Positions 10,805 through 22,115 are shown, counted from the stretch's first letter. The stretch is 64,000 nucleotides of DNA from Ophiobolus disseminans (GCA_010093685.1 MU006216.1:1687065-1751064); one strand, 5' to 3'. The notes: generated by a model not told the origin, from the letters alone. A program made the numbers and translations.

Positions 10805-11776
10805 TTGGTTGTGTGCCTTGTGCTCCCGGATCCCGAAGGTCTAGAGCGCGATTGCAAAGAAGGCTTACCGTCCAACGAGTCAACATGGGACACATCGCAT
10901 TCGAAAAGATGGGCGTCGCGGTTGCAGTCTTCCTGGGGATTGCACTGGAAGTGTGAAGAGATGGTGAACGAGTCCAACGGTCACGGAGACACGGTCGAAA
11001 TGCTGCTGCGGGTGAGCAAAGTCATGTAAGCGCAGCTTTTCGATTGAAAGACGCCTACTGATTCTGAGGTTCGAAGATACGAGGAAGTTATCGATTTGTT
11101 ACAAATATCAACCAAAGTCATCGTTGCAGATATCAATATTGTTCCGGAACTATTGCGACACAGCAGCGATCCCGTCTCAAGAACACTTGAATTCGGAAAT
11201 TTGGGAAAACTGAGACTCATCTGCAAGCTGCCCTCGAATGCTCTCGAGGCAATCGAGCAAGTTTCAACGGTAGTCGATAGCCGTGTTCCACAAGTTCACG
11301 ACGTAACAACCGTCGACAACACCGACGCATTCGCGTGGAACCGTCTCAGCTCTTCACTTACTGGTATGGAGCACCTACGAGAACTACGAATTTGGTTGGA
11401 TCGCTGCGAACCCCAGTACTGAACCGACATCAACGAATGCTCTCTTCTATCCTCCCTCCAACCTCTCTCAGAGAGGAGTGCGCTCAATGTCTGCATAAAG
11501 CTGCCTAGACACTACGACGATGACACTACTGTTTCGCCGTTCAGAGTGCAACGCCGGCGTCGGCAAGAGTATTTTGGGCATATTAACGATACATATGGTA
11601 ACGCTAGAATCATCCGGAAGATCGCCTTTCCTATGCTGCGACCAGGAGATTGCCCCTTGGACTGGCTGGACACAGAAGAGCTGGAGAAAGCGGAGCGAGC
11701 CCTGTGGAGGTCGGGTATGGATATGCAACATGAGTTTGTGAATGGTGGGTTCTTTATCAGCTATGGAACATTTTGA
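10805..11776 (+). pseudogene. Remnant of an uncharacterised fungal protein gene (DUF7730-like?)
   Basis: A coding-like frame without a usable start runs from about 10805 to 11011. A 57-nt GT-AG intron at 11012-11068 (branch-like CTGAT) joins it in frame to 11069-11776. The joined frame is interrupted by TGA at 11420-11422, then stays open for another 117 codons to TGA at 11774. Text before the stop (MEHLRELRIWLDRCEPQY) and after it resembles a large group of Dothideomycete proteins of unknown function that I associate, tentatively, with DUF7730. A Trp codon (TGG to TGA) would be natural at the stop. A TATA-like TATATAAG lies at 10775-10782. The 5' end appears missing. The retrotransposon ends 240 bp upstream, but nothing shows that it caused the loss. 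Confidence 0.55.
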
Positions 11777-11889
11777 ACGGTATACACATGTCACGAGATT
11801 TCAAGAGTAGATGAGGCATGGTCTTCTTCCCATGTCCCTCTGCTTTATAACCAACCTATAATTGTCCTATCGTATGTTGATCCTCGCTG

Positions 11890-13539
11890 CTAGACCACGG
11901 GTCCCAATTCCGTCTTGGGCTGCAGATACGGTTTCAACCCTTTCCTCACTCTAGTCGAGCGCTCAATCAAATATCCCACCTTCAATACATCTTCGTCTTT
12001 GGTCGCCCGACCGAAGATGTAGGCCGAGAATCTGGACGTTCGTCAGTACTTCAATCTCACCTCACAATGCTATACGTACGGTACTCCTGATGCAACATTG
12101 ACCAATCCGTTCTTCGCATCCGTCTGACAACAGTCCCTGTAGGATACGACCCTATCGGCACACTCATGACAGGACTGCCTGCTTTTGCTGCAAATGATTG
12201 CAGCGTCACTGACAGTACCGGAACGATAAGAATAGTGCAGCGATGATGATTGAGTGCGCCATCGATACCGCCTTCGCCCGCAAAATACTCGTCGCGACCC
12301 AGCATTCTGAGGTACAACTCGCTGTCCGGAGCGGTGGCTTCCGCTCTCTCGAAACCCTCGACATTGCGGAAAGGATACGCTTCGCTTGGACACTCTTTCG
12401 TGAAAGCGATCAGATCCTGGACATCTCGAATATAGTGCGGATTCGTCGTCAGAGATGAGAGATATGTATTGATACCAGACTTCATGTCCGTATCAAGGAT
12501 GATGGACTTCTCCGGAGCGGACATGGCCTCGAACTCTTCAGCACCGGTGACGATTACCTCGTGAACATTTGTCGCGCCAACACATCTGAGAGCGTTAAGC
12601 ATGTGCTTGAAAGGTTCAAGCTTCGCTCCGTGAAGCGTCGCGAAGTCCCTGAGATGCCAGGGTATGCCGATACGTACTCCAGCTAACCCACGGTTCATGC
12701 ATACTGGGCCGATATCTTGTAAGATCTTGAGTTTCGTTTCCAATGTATGATGACTGTCATGGTAGACGAGCTCGAGTAGCATGTGCATCGCGTCAGACAC
12801 ATTTCGAGTTGATACGCCGACGGTGTCCAGGCGTTTAGAAGCAAAAATCAAACCTTCGGACGATATGAGGCCCCGCGTAGGTTTGAAGCCAACGACGTCG
12901 GATCGTTCCGCCGGCGAGACGGTGAAATAGCACTTCTATGTTCACATTAACGCTTCGTTATTCCGGCTGGGCGACCATCTTACCTCAGTGCCAATAGCGG
13001 CGAAGCACAACCCTAGCGCAACTGCAACTGCGCACCCACCACTACTTCCACTCGCTTTCATGCCCGGGTAGAAAATGCCCTTGGTTTGCCCACCTCTTGC
13101 ACTCCACCCGGAGCACCCACTTGTCGATCGAAAGCCAGCCCACTCGGCCATATTCGCTTTGCCTATGATCACAGAGCCAGCTTTTCGCGGCGCAGTCACT
13201 ACATCGGCTTCTTCTGGTGGCCTCGCACCAACGAGAGCAAGCGAGCGAGCCACATGTGGTGTCCACGCTGTCGAGCGTAGGTATGTTGTCCTTGAGGATG
13301 ATCGGGATGCCGTGAAGTGGTCCGCGAGCACCACAGAGACGGCGCTCCAAGTCTAGTAGACGTGCATCGTTTTCGGCGTCGGGATTTGATTCGATTATCG
13401 CGCGGAACTCGCCGTTGACCTCCTACGCCCTCGCCAAATAGACTTTTACCAAGTGTTCTCCAGTGAACTGACCGTTTTGAAGCCCGTGGATGAGTTCAGG
13501 TAATGTGGCGTGGCGAAGTTGTGGTGCTGTCGTGGGCAT
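11890..13539 (-). pseudogene. Amidase-signature family gene, inactivated
   Basis: Remnant of an amidase-signature hydrolase (Ser-cisSer-Lys). Frames on the minus strand: from ATG 13539 through the Lys-bearing block HGIPIILKDNIPT; then SVIIGKANMAEWAG and the Ser-rich block ASGSSGGCAVA; then a GT-AG intron at 12936-12983; then SPAERSDVVGFKPTRG and the long C-terminal part; then a short last exon starting FSAYIFGRATKDED and ending with TAG at 11890. There are three lesions. TAG lies in frame at 13423-13425. A GCGA tandem duplication at about 13241-13250 shifts the frame by 4 bp. A one-base loss lies near 12121-12131, after which TDAKNGLVNVASGVP is in another frame. The catalytic motifs survive, so decay looks recent. 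The amidase assignment is confident; the substrate is unknown. Confidence 0.85.
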
Positions 13540-14357
13540 GCTGACGCTGTCGGTTTGAAATGTGTACTCTCTCATGGCTGGTATGTAGATACGTGGTTTG
13601 AGTGTCGTAGCATTCGCTGGAACACATATTTATTGGAGGTGCGATGACCATGATGGAAGGGTGAGTGGCTTCGAGTTGAAGGTTGAGTTGGTGAATTTTG
13701 TTAAACATTCTTCTCCTTCAAGAGGTACTCATGATGCTGCTTGTTGGTCGTCAACATGTGAGCATTACTGCAGGTGAATGAGCATTCTTTCAATACCAAT
13801 CGATACGTCAATGTTGCAAAGAATGGAAGGGCGACCGATACAAGGCCTCGTACCACGTCGTTTGAATTGGAGTCCATAGAACTGACAACCATTCTGGATT
13901 AGATCAACTTAACAGTTACATTTGGTCTGCAATTTCACATGTTAATCGATGGCGCCGCGTATCCTGGTTTCCACGCGTCAATTTACCACTTCTCCCTACC
14001 CTCCAAGCCAACTCATTGACCGGTGCGCATTCCTTCTTTGCGAGAGAGATGGTAAGGGCGCAGCGGCAGAGTGACCTCGTGACATCTGAGGACAGTGAAT
14101 AATACAAACGAGACGCGATCACATGAAGGAAAGTATGCCGTTTGTGGAACTTCTGCTGGAGTCAGGTTGGGTCAGCAAACTTGACCATGTCAACACGTGT
14201 CCAATTGTGGTGTTGAGTGTTTGATTTACACAACCACATTCACATGAATGGTAGAGGAGTGTAGCAAAGCAAGCACCTGAGAAGACACATCAATATACCT
14301 GGATTCGTGATATCGTAATATTCGTCAAACCAGCATGAGAAGGCGACCCGGAATGGT
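13540..14357. other. Intergenic stretch, nothing recognised
   Basis: Upstream of the amidase pseudogene and downstream of the four-TM gene. Small minus-strand frames (for example 13701-13892, 13916-14122) have no family features. Confidence 0.45.
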
Positions 14358-15248
14358 CTAAAATGCTTTCGGTGGAGGCTCAACTGTCCGACTATCTCTT
14401 GTTGTTCTTCGCATTTGCGCCTGAACTGAGAACATCGCAAGAACAACAAGCGCGTTGACGATAAGTACCAGTTGCAGCCACTTGATAGTAACCTGTAATG
14501 ACTTTAGCGAAGACAAATGTTATGAATAGTGGCATGACTGACTGTTTCGTTGCACGCAATGGATGCGTTATATCGATCGTCGCCTTCGAGCCACTCAGGC
14601 AAAAAGTTACAGAATGCCATTTCGCGCGTACAATATTTGTTAGTGTTTAATTTTCCGCCCATCACTAGTTTGTACGTCAGCATTGTTTTGAACCCAACTC
14701 TACATCCAGCACTTACTTAGTGTCTCTGAATCGCATCCATATCCGTCGTTACCCTTCATAGTGTAGTGTAGCACGAGCGAAGCGAGCGATGCAGCAGCAC
14801 CTGTGGCGGTCATGACCACAACGGCAAGAACCCAGAAACGACGTTTGCCCTGCATTACTCTTAGCTGCATAGTACATCCCGATACAATGTCACATACGGC
14901 AGCGAATTGCGTATCTATGCTCGGTCTTCGCAGCAAAAACCAGGCAACAATCGCCGTCACTGCAGCTGCCAGGCATAAAACTCCCGCTGCGATTGTTGCA
15001 TCTGTTTCCGGGTCCTTGAAATAGACAATTGTGTAGTCCGTTCGGTAGCTTTGTGTTCGGTCGTCGAAGTCATTGGTCGTAATTCGAACTCCATGTGGTA
15101 TGAACCAGTCAGTGGCGACCCAGTAGTGTGTCGTTATAGCCACCGAAACAAGCGACAACAACAAGAAAAAGACGGTTGGCACCAGCGCCGGCCCCAAAAT
15201 TTTGTTGTATAGCATATTGTCGCACAGCAGCACAATCGAAAAGATCAT
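14358..15248 (-). CDS. Four-TM membrane protein of unknown function
   Basis: Exons on the minus strand: 15248-14717, 14664-14543, 14492-14358, giving 263 codons including the stop. Both introns (14665-14716 and 14493-14542) are GT-AG. Hydrophobic segments are at about residues 20-45 (VPTVFFLLLSLVSVAITTHY), 85-108, 135-162, and a last one near residue 222-240 (WLQLVLIVNALVVLAMFSV). Between TM3 and TM4 is a loop of about 60 residues with several cysteines and an N-glycosylation site (NASIACNET), likely extracytoplasmic. A second in-frame Met at residue 12 (MLYNKILG) could be the true start. I know similar orphan proteins only as a Pleosporales-type family and infer no function. The 3' exons were placed by frame and splice logic, not by length. 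Confidence 0.72.
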
Positions 15249-16171
15249 TCCAGAAGGCAGGAAATCGCAGGGACATGGGCTACACCTACCTAATAAAGCA
15301 CAACTGCATCATACCGGCCAGTTCCTGCTTGCCAGCCTTCTTCCGCTTGCCCAAGAGAAGAGAAGCTTGCCCATCGGCCGCGGCATTGATCACTACCCGC
15401 CTGTCGCGACTCCGTCAAAGAGGCAGTAGTGCACTACGCCGCATCCTGGGAAGCCTGGAAACAAACGGGGCCATGGGTCACGATAGGGCACGATAAGGCG
15501 CCAGCATGTCGGTGTGTTTCGCTCGCGAAGTCCGTTGGCGCGTGGTCGCGCCCCAGCCACACCGGCTGGGCCGCATGACGGATGTGCTGTTCCACAGTAC
15601 ATCATTTTTGAAGGCTAGAGAGCTTGGCATTGAATACGCCGTGTTGGTTGTGGTCTCGAGACCATAAGTGGTGGGCAAGACACATCATGGGGCTGAAGCA
15701 AGAATCGACCCCGCGTTCGACATGGCCAATGTGGCCAGGTACACCACTTGCTAAGATTCATCTGCCCCACTCATCACTGTCACTTTGACGGTAGAGGAAC
15801 AGCCGGAAAAATTGGCCGCCCAGGAATTCGATCAGTTAGGAACAAACAAGTGCTGCATAAGCTTTGGATTCGGATCCGGCAAGGCTTGCCAGGTCCAGCC
15901 ATCGCTAGTTCCCGTCCACGAAGCATGCCCCAACCTCCGACCATCCGGTCACTGACATCGCGCGATCATCGCAAACACCACTGGCACAATGACAAGATAC
16001 ATGCATGACACGGAGCGTTTCTTTTTCACAGAGAACGAGTTTGGACGCAGAGTTTCCCAGATCGTTCTTTAATAGTGCACAGGGAAGCACCTGCAAATAT
16101 GGAAATGCAACAGGACCTCGAGAACACGGATAAGATGGCCGACTTCAATGTACTCCCTGTCATATGTTGCC
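15249..16171. other. Intergenic stretch, nothing recognised
   Basis: Promoter side of the four-TM gene and 3' flank of the SnoaL-type gene. No supported feature was found. Confidence 0.45.
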
Positions 16172-18121
16172 TTACGGACCTGAATGCGGCTCTTGATACC
16201 CATTTGCTTCCAGCGACCAATCTTTCCGGACCTGGCATGGCACGCAACCTGGCCAATACCACTCTGGCTTTCTACCACTGACTGGATTGCGATACTGGAA
16301 CCACATACGTTGGATCTCTGGCCATTCGATGAAGCGTCCGTTACCGCCTCGGAAGGTGCTCTCTCTTTCCTCAATGTCCACGAGAGTTAGGTCCGGCGGA
16401 TATTTTTTCGTCCATCCGGCGGGCTCCGGATTTGGTGCACTGCCGTTCCGCGGCTTTGCGTTGGACCATCCTTCTTTCCACGATGATGACTGCCAGTAGA
16501 ATTCGTCGATGGTAACACTCCAGAGTCGCCATTTTCCGTCTTCGAGCACAACCTGGTCGTGGTAGATTGCAGAATTGAGCCCACCGGCTCTGCTGACAGA
16601 TGTTGAGGGCTGAAGCAGCCTCGCCCTTAAGGTTGCTGATCGACCGTCTTCAGAGACCAGGATAACTGGTTGCGGTCGCCAATGGAACGATATACTGGAG
16701 CGCAATGCCGAACGATTGGTTCCATAGGATGCAATATTGGCTTGCGTTATACGCTCTGGAGTCTGGAAGTAACCTGCGAATGGCGAAGCTTTATGCCCCT
16801 TTTTCGCAAAAAGAGCCCCCATTTCTGCCGCCTGAAGGTCGTCAAGGAAGTACCCATACCCATGTGACTGGTTCTCGGCTCCATCGTATGCTGCGCTGCG
16901 TCGAAGACGACGCTCGAGATCTTCCACTGTGGCATTTGTCGCGCGCTTCAAGCTCAATTGCTGTGATACCGAACCATAAATGACGTCCAGGAACGGCGGC
17001 ACGTATGCATTCGGGGCCTTTATTCCGCCATTTCCCCAACCCTTGTAGTAGTCCGCTACGATCAGCGGCGTGATCTCTACATGTTGGACTTTCCAGATCC
17101 CATTCTCTTTTACAAATCGGTTCCTGAAAACATTAAACTCCCAGGATGCGGCATGGGTATTTACGTCTCCTAGCATGGCGATCTCGATACCCCTTGCTGT
17201 TGCTTCCTGACCGTTTTTGTGGACTTCCACGAGCATATAAAAGATTGGATGATCGTTATTGACGCCTTGCGTCAAGTCCTCTGGACCCATGCGCTCCAAA
17301 ACCTTCCGCACACCAGCTTTGCCAACGAACGTCGCTCCGTTCGTGATTTTTACCGTAGTGTTTTCTGCATGCAGGTCCACGACATCGGTCCACATTCTCC
17401 TGTCAACATAATACCCACGCGCATGCATTACATTACGTACTTCGTCCTCATCGTTCATCTTTTGGATTCTGGTTTCCAACTGCAAGAGCGTTCCATTATA
17501 AACCGGCGCTTCCCCCTCCGCAGGTGGAATAGGCATTCCAGAGCTATTGGCGGTGAAGTGATAGGGTACAATCGGAAGGCCTTTGCCACCAACGTTCTTC
17601 CAGCCGTCTTCGTACGTTCCTTCGTACATTGCGTAGTACTTGAGTAACGATATGCGCCATCCTTCTTCAGTCAAGGAGTACTGATTCTCGTAGATGCCGC
17701 CTTGGATGCGCGTTCCGCCCTTTCCATCACCCTGGAACCATATCCCATTCCATCGACCCTTTGCAGTCTTTCCGTCCACGCTGAGGCTGATGACCGGATT
17801 TTCTGCAATCAAGGTGTTCAAGGAACCAGGCTGTAAGCCGTCCATGGCTCCGGAATCGGTTCGTAGCCATTGTTCGATTGACGACGCCCCGCAGATCGTG
17901 GTGTTACCCCAGATGAAAGTGCTGTTGGGCGGGAAGAGCTGGCTAACGGAGTGCCATTGGCCAAATTGTGCCAGATGCGAGATCTGCTTTTGAACATTCT
18001 TGATGTGGCGGATCGATTCGACTCGCGCAACGTTACGAGCGAGAACGTTGAGTGAGGACTCCGCGGATACGAATACTGGGCTGATACCCACCACAAGCTT
18101 GAAAAGATTCGCGGGCTTCAT
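16172..18121 (-). CDS. Secreted protein with repeated SnoaL/NTF2-like domains
   Basis: Intronless frame. From the ATG at 18121 it encodes 649 aa and starts with a signal-peptide-like MKPANLFKLVVGISPVFVSA; an in-frame ATG at 18193 lies 24 codons upstream and would bury the signal. Three related alpha+beta blocks are visible, each with the pattern 'xxIRxxxxxxxxxxDxxxWxxxxxLF', a mid 'G...xxxW' and a final 'W.I..' block; examples are FGQWHSVSQLFPPNSTFIWG, ARGYYVDRRMWTDVVDLHAE and SAAYDGAENQSHGYGYFLDD. This is the SnoaL-like/NTF2 fold, a small cone used both by cyclases and isomerases and by non-enzymatic proteins. Several N-glycosylation sites agree with secretion. Its activity is unknown. The C-terminus, near EWYWPGCVPC, has two close cysteines. 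No lesion was seen. Confidence 0.78.
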   Translation of the reverse strand: MKPANLFKLVVGISPVFVSAESSLNVLARNVARVESIRHIKNVQKQISHLAQFGQWHSVSQLFPPNSTFIWGNTTICGASSIEQWLRTDSGAMDGLQPGSLNTLIAENPVISLSVDGKTAKGRWNGIWFQGDGKGGTRIQGGIYENQYSLTEEGWRISLLKYYAMYEGTYEDGWKNVGGKGLPIVPYHFTANSSGMPIPPAEGEAPVYNGTLLQLETRIQKMNDEDEVRNVMHARGYYVDRRMWTDVVDLHAENTTVKITNGATFVGKAGVRKVLERMGPEDLTQGVNNDHPIFYMLVEVHKNGQEATARGIEIAMLGDVNTHAASWEFNVFRNRFVKENGIWKVQHVEITPLIVADYYKGWGNGGIKAPNAYVPPFLDVIYGSVSQQLSLKRATNATVEDLERRLRRSAAYDGAENQSHGYGYFLDDLQAAEMGALFAKKGHKASPFAGYFQTPERITQANIASYGTNRSALRSSISFHWRPQPVILVSEDGRSATLRARLLQPSTSVSRAGGLNSAIYHDQVVLEDGKWRLWSVTIDEFYWQSSSWKEGWSNAKPRNGSAPNPEPAGWTKKYPPDLTLVDIEERESTFRGGNGRFIEWPEIQRMWFQYRNPVSGRKPEWYWPGCVPCQVRKDWSLEANGYQEPHSGP

Positions 18122-18663
18122 ACTGACTTTCGGAACATGGAGTTTAAGGAAATGCTTTGATATACGAAAGTGTAAGAACACACATTCACTCAATTTCCAA
18201 ACGGCGGCAAAGATGTATCATGCTGAAATGCGTCAGAGTGTAGTAGTCTCCCTAATTAGATGCATATCAATTCATGTATGTCATGCCGGCAGCTGGGACC
18301 AAGCGACTATTTCAACCGAATATCCCTGTCACTTTTATCAGTCGATATTAGGATTGCCGAATCACGGCAATCAAGCTCAAGTGCTGCCACTCATACAATC
18401 TCGGCCAGTCACGATTGGGGGATGTTTGTTCGAGTTCATATCGGGAACGTATATCGGCAGATTAGCCCCACTGATCTGGTAAAGCGCCTACAGCTACTTG
18501 TGAAATAGCAACTTTGCCATACCTCCATCTTCACCGTCATTCATTCAGTCAGACCAAGGCGTAAAACAGCATTAGGAACGAATACTTTTTCTTTATCCGT
18601 AATTCATATCAAGCACCCGATAAAGGATGATATTCGACATGTCAAAACCCCTGTCATTGGGAC
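18122..18663. other. Intergenic stretch, nothing recognised
   Basis: Upstream of the SnoaL-type gene and 3' of the ankyrin pseudogene. No supported feature was found. Confidence 0.45.
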
Positions 18664-20596
18664 TTAAAAACCGATCAAGCTATCAGTCTTTTCTCGATGG
18701 GAGAGGTCACGTAAGTCCGCGAGGATTTCCTTCGGAACTCCGCCGTAATGATCTGCCCAAAACTGCCCATCTTTTAAGTTTAGTATTGCTCCACGTAGGA
18801 GGAGCAATCTAATGGTCTTGAGCCACCGCTTTGGAGTTCCGTTCAGATACCCATCTGGCAATCGGACGTGATTATACATAGCGTTGAAGAGAGGGCTGTG
18901 GTGGTCTTGCTCCGTGCCATTGCGCTCGACATAACGTTCTTCCTCAAACAGCATCTTCAAGCCCTCGGCGTCGCCCAACCACGCGAGGCGCAAAATATGG
19001 AGGAAGATTCAGGCATTTCTTGGTGATATCCCGCTGGACAATACTCTTGGAGAAGCTTCACAGTCAATGTGTGTCTCTTGCGCGCCCCAATTGCAATAAA
19101 TGGCCCTTTCTCTGTGAGAAGTCCCTCTGCATCTGCGCCGTTGTTCATCAAAGTGTGCATTATCTCCAAATGGCCTCGCTGACATGCTAGTTGGAGTAGG
19201 TCCACAAGAGGAAACTGTCTTATATTTGCTTCGGGATGTTCAGCCAATGCCAAGCGCATTAGTTCAGGGTGGTTACTGTCTAATGCAATATTGAGGATAT
19301 CTCGAAGACATTCGGACCGGTCGGCGAGTAGCGAAGGCTCGCATCCAATGAGGCATCCAAGCATGATCGCGTTTTCCATACTGATTGCTATGGTAAGTGG
19401 ATCCAGTAGTCTTGTGTGAGGCATAGCACCGGCCGCCCCCAGTTCTTGCAAGATGGCCTTGTGTCCACAAGCTGATGCTGCCAAGACAGAAGTAACATAC
19501 ACCTCCTTGATGAAAGAGCTTTTGGCCTGTGTTTCAATGTCGGTACATTTCGTCAGCAGATATCGGACCAACTTCAGGTGTCCTTGACCTGCTGCCACAA
19601 CCAACGGAACGTTCGCATGACTGGTCTTGACGAATTTGCTCCACTTACTGAAGGCTTGCTTCATCATAACCCCCTGATTATGAAATGCACAAAGTTCCAG
19701 CATACGGGCTTTGACATCTTCTTCCTTAATTAGAGGAAGTAGAAACTCGAAGCAAACAATGGCCTTGTACTCGATTGCTACCTCTAGGAATTGCCACACC
19801 TCATCTTAGTTCCAGGCTGTCCTGTATCCGCCGTCATAGACCACTTCGAGAAGCTTGAGGTTGTCTTGGCGTATTGCAAATCGTCCCAATACACGAAGGA
19901 GAGACTTGAAGATCTCGTTTCGGTCGTTCAGAGCGTCAGCGCGGATGGCTGCGGTGTTGATGTAACAATCCATAGGAAGATAGCCAAGTGTGGGAGCTAG
20001 CATGTTGCGAATGGGGCGGAGTATGACGTCGATCGACTTCGGTCGCCAGTTGCAATCTCGTAGTAGAGACTGGGACTCGGCCGCATTGACTTCACTCTTC
20101 GAGTCTGGTGATTTTCCATACACGCAATCTTCAAGCTGGTCGAGATCCTCAAGCTGAATATTGTCGTGACCAGAGAATACGTATCCCGCCGCAATGCAGA
20201 TTGTAGTTTCATTACGTGCAGGATCCTGTCCTAAGTGTTGTTTTTTTGATGAAAGAGGTTCAGAGATAGGCTGGACGTTCTCCACGATAGGAAAAGTTTC
20301 TGGATCATTCCCATTGTCATCAGTCTCTACAATATTGGATGTTCTGATAGTGGTTTGATTTTGTTTTGATGCCAGATTTCGAGCGCACCGGTCGCGTAGA
20401 AGGCGGTATCAGTCGTGAACCAATGCAGCCATTGGTCAAATATCACACACCGCATGACAAGGGCGCCCATGATCACTCCTAGAAAAAACGCCACCCACAG
20501 TAGCGTCAAATGTGCTTGTGCCTCTACTTGTAACGCTGATGAAGGTTCGTCGTCGAACTATTCTGGTCAGCAAACAATTCTGCATTCCTGTCGCTT

Positions 20597-20618
20597 CCAT
20601 ACTTGCCAACAATCAAGC
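20597..20618 (+). repeat. Left terminal inverted repeat of the MITE-like element
   Basis: Exact reverse complement of 21116-21137 over 22 bases. Confidence 0.92.
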
Positions 20619-21115
20619 TGATTGCAAGCCTTCAAGGCAAGCCGAGGGGTAGCTTGACCTTCATGCAATCCAAGCCTACAGCACCTATTTTGGCCTGCAA
20701 ATCAACCCAGAGATCGAAGATTGATTGGTGAGATTGATAGGGCTTGAGGCCTATCAATAAGAATAGCCCTGGGGAGATAGGGCGCAAAACATAGGGATAA
20801 GGCGGCTGATTTGGCTGTAGGAGCAATCTCACGATACTTTTTTGGTGTTGCAGCTCACCTATATGAAAGAATTTTCCGCCCACTATATCTGTGACGGTTT
20901 ATGAGAAGTAGATCACGTGTGCTAAGTAGTAGTTCTCTAGTGCTGCTTCCCACTGTGAGTAGAGCGCTGCAAGAAACTTCACTTTTGCTAGGCTTGAGCT
21001 ATATAACAATCAATCTTCAGTTCAATCTACCCATCCGCCGCTTGATAGGTCTGCAATCCAAGCCTACAACTCCAAAAACAGCCTGCAATCCAAGCTTTTG
21101 CCCATAGATTGATTG

Positions 21116-21137
21116 GCTTGATTGTTGGCAAGTATGG
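21116..21137 (-). repeat. Right terminal inverted repeat of the MITE-like element
   Basis: Exact reverse complement of 20597-20618. TCGCTT follows directly, as it precedes the left end. Confidence 0.92.
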
Positions 21138-21224
21138 TCGCTTCTCGGTACCCACCGAGCGGGCTCTGATAGAGCTATTCTGCCCAGGAATTATGCTCTC
21201 AAGGACTATCACAGGACCGGCCAT

Positions 21225-22115
21225 GTGATATTGTTGAACGAATTGTTTGAAGAAGAAGACGCTGAAGAAAAGACCACATTTGGATTCGAAAGAGCGACTA
21301 AGCCACAAAAAGGCCATGGTAGAACAACCTCTAGGAAAACCGCGAATCCGCAGACAATGATTGATGGTAAAAACAGTTATCAGGCCGCGTTTTTGCTTGA
21401 AGACGTCGCAGAATTCTGATCGGGGTCATGGGTGTGTCGCAAGTCGGCGCGTACTGAAGCAAATGCGGCGCAGCTTTTATTGGCACTTTGAACGTATGTG
21501 TGTGCGTGCTCTTAGAATAGCAAATCTATTTCAAGAAATAGCTGCATTGAGCTCGACTATACTAACGAGAAGGTTGTAATTTGTAGAGAATTGGACAGGA
21601 TCATATTCAATTATTAGGCACGGCCATGTCTCGTCACCCGCGCGCCATGCGGTTCGCGAAAAAGAGCTTTTGGTCATGACAGTGGTAACGTAGTATGTTG
21701 TCATTTTCATCTGATTAGAAGGCTCAAGGACAGTTGCCATCTTACATTGTCGTGAAGTAAATGACAGGAGTGAGGTCTTCCTTGTTGTGCGCAGGCGCTG
21801 TGTGACCGAGAGGTCCTTCCAAGGCTGTATGCACTGTGGGGTTCACAACACACGAAACACTGCAACCTCTCAGAACGTACATTGCCACAGTTCTTGCCAT
21901 TGGCCGCCTTTTGCCCTATTTTGAGCAAAGCACGTAGAAAACCTGACAATACGCGAAAGGCGGCGTACCTAGGCATGAGATAAGAGCACACGGGCATATA
22001 CATTTGCTTGACCAAGCTTCTTTCCTTTTGTTCCCATCGACCTCGTTTTACATCTGCTGTTGTTGCATTGCCTGTCTTGCTACGTTTTCGACCCAGCCTT
22101 GCTTTTCACGCAAGG
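21225..22115. other. Spacer between divergent pseudogenes
   Basis: Shared upstream region of the ankyrin pseudogene (minus) and the first BTB-type pseudogene (plus). No conserved site or coding frame is recognised. Confidence 0.45.

Larger units (their letters stand above)
20597..21137. mobile_element. Non-autonomous DNA transposon (MITE-like) with terminal inverted repeats
   Basis: A 541-bp segment bounded by perfect 22-bp inverted repeats (20597-20618 and 21116-21137, starting CCATACTTGCC). It is flanked directly by a 6-bp duplication TCGCTT (20591-20596 and 21138-21143). It encodes no transposase. Internal short repeats (TGCAATCCAAGCCTACA near both ends, TTGATAGG, GCCTGCAA) resemble the subterminal repeats to which transposases bind. 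A 6-bp duplication fits none of the common superfamilies exactly (hAT gives 8, Tc1/mariner TA), so I leave the superfamily open. The element lies wholly inside the intron of the ankyrin pseudogene. Removing it and one target copy leaves a normal 51-nt intron. Confidence 0.85.
18664..21224 (-). pseudogene. Ankyrin-repeat gene with membrane segment, inactivated
   Basis: The minus-strand gene probably started at ATG 21224 (MAGPVIVLES). A first exon to 21156 is followed by an intron at 20558-21155 that contains a 541-bp inverted-repeat element, then a long second exon. Exon 2 starts FDDEPSSALQ and contains one hydrophobic segment (LLWVAFFLGVIMGALVMRC). It continues into ankyrin-like repeats such as PLVVAAGQGHLKLVRYLLTK and LLQLACQRGHLEIMHTLMNN. 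Lesions: an apparent GC dinucleotide duplication near 20382-20386 that shifts frame, an in-frame TAA at 19806-19808, and a one-base loss in a T run near 18991-18996. After that last lesion, LAWLGDAEGLKMLFEEE continues in another frame. Ankyrin repeats normally bind protein partners; the target is unknown. The individual repeats are clear, while the N-terminal structure is inferred. Confidence 0.75.
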
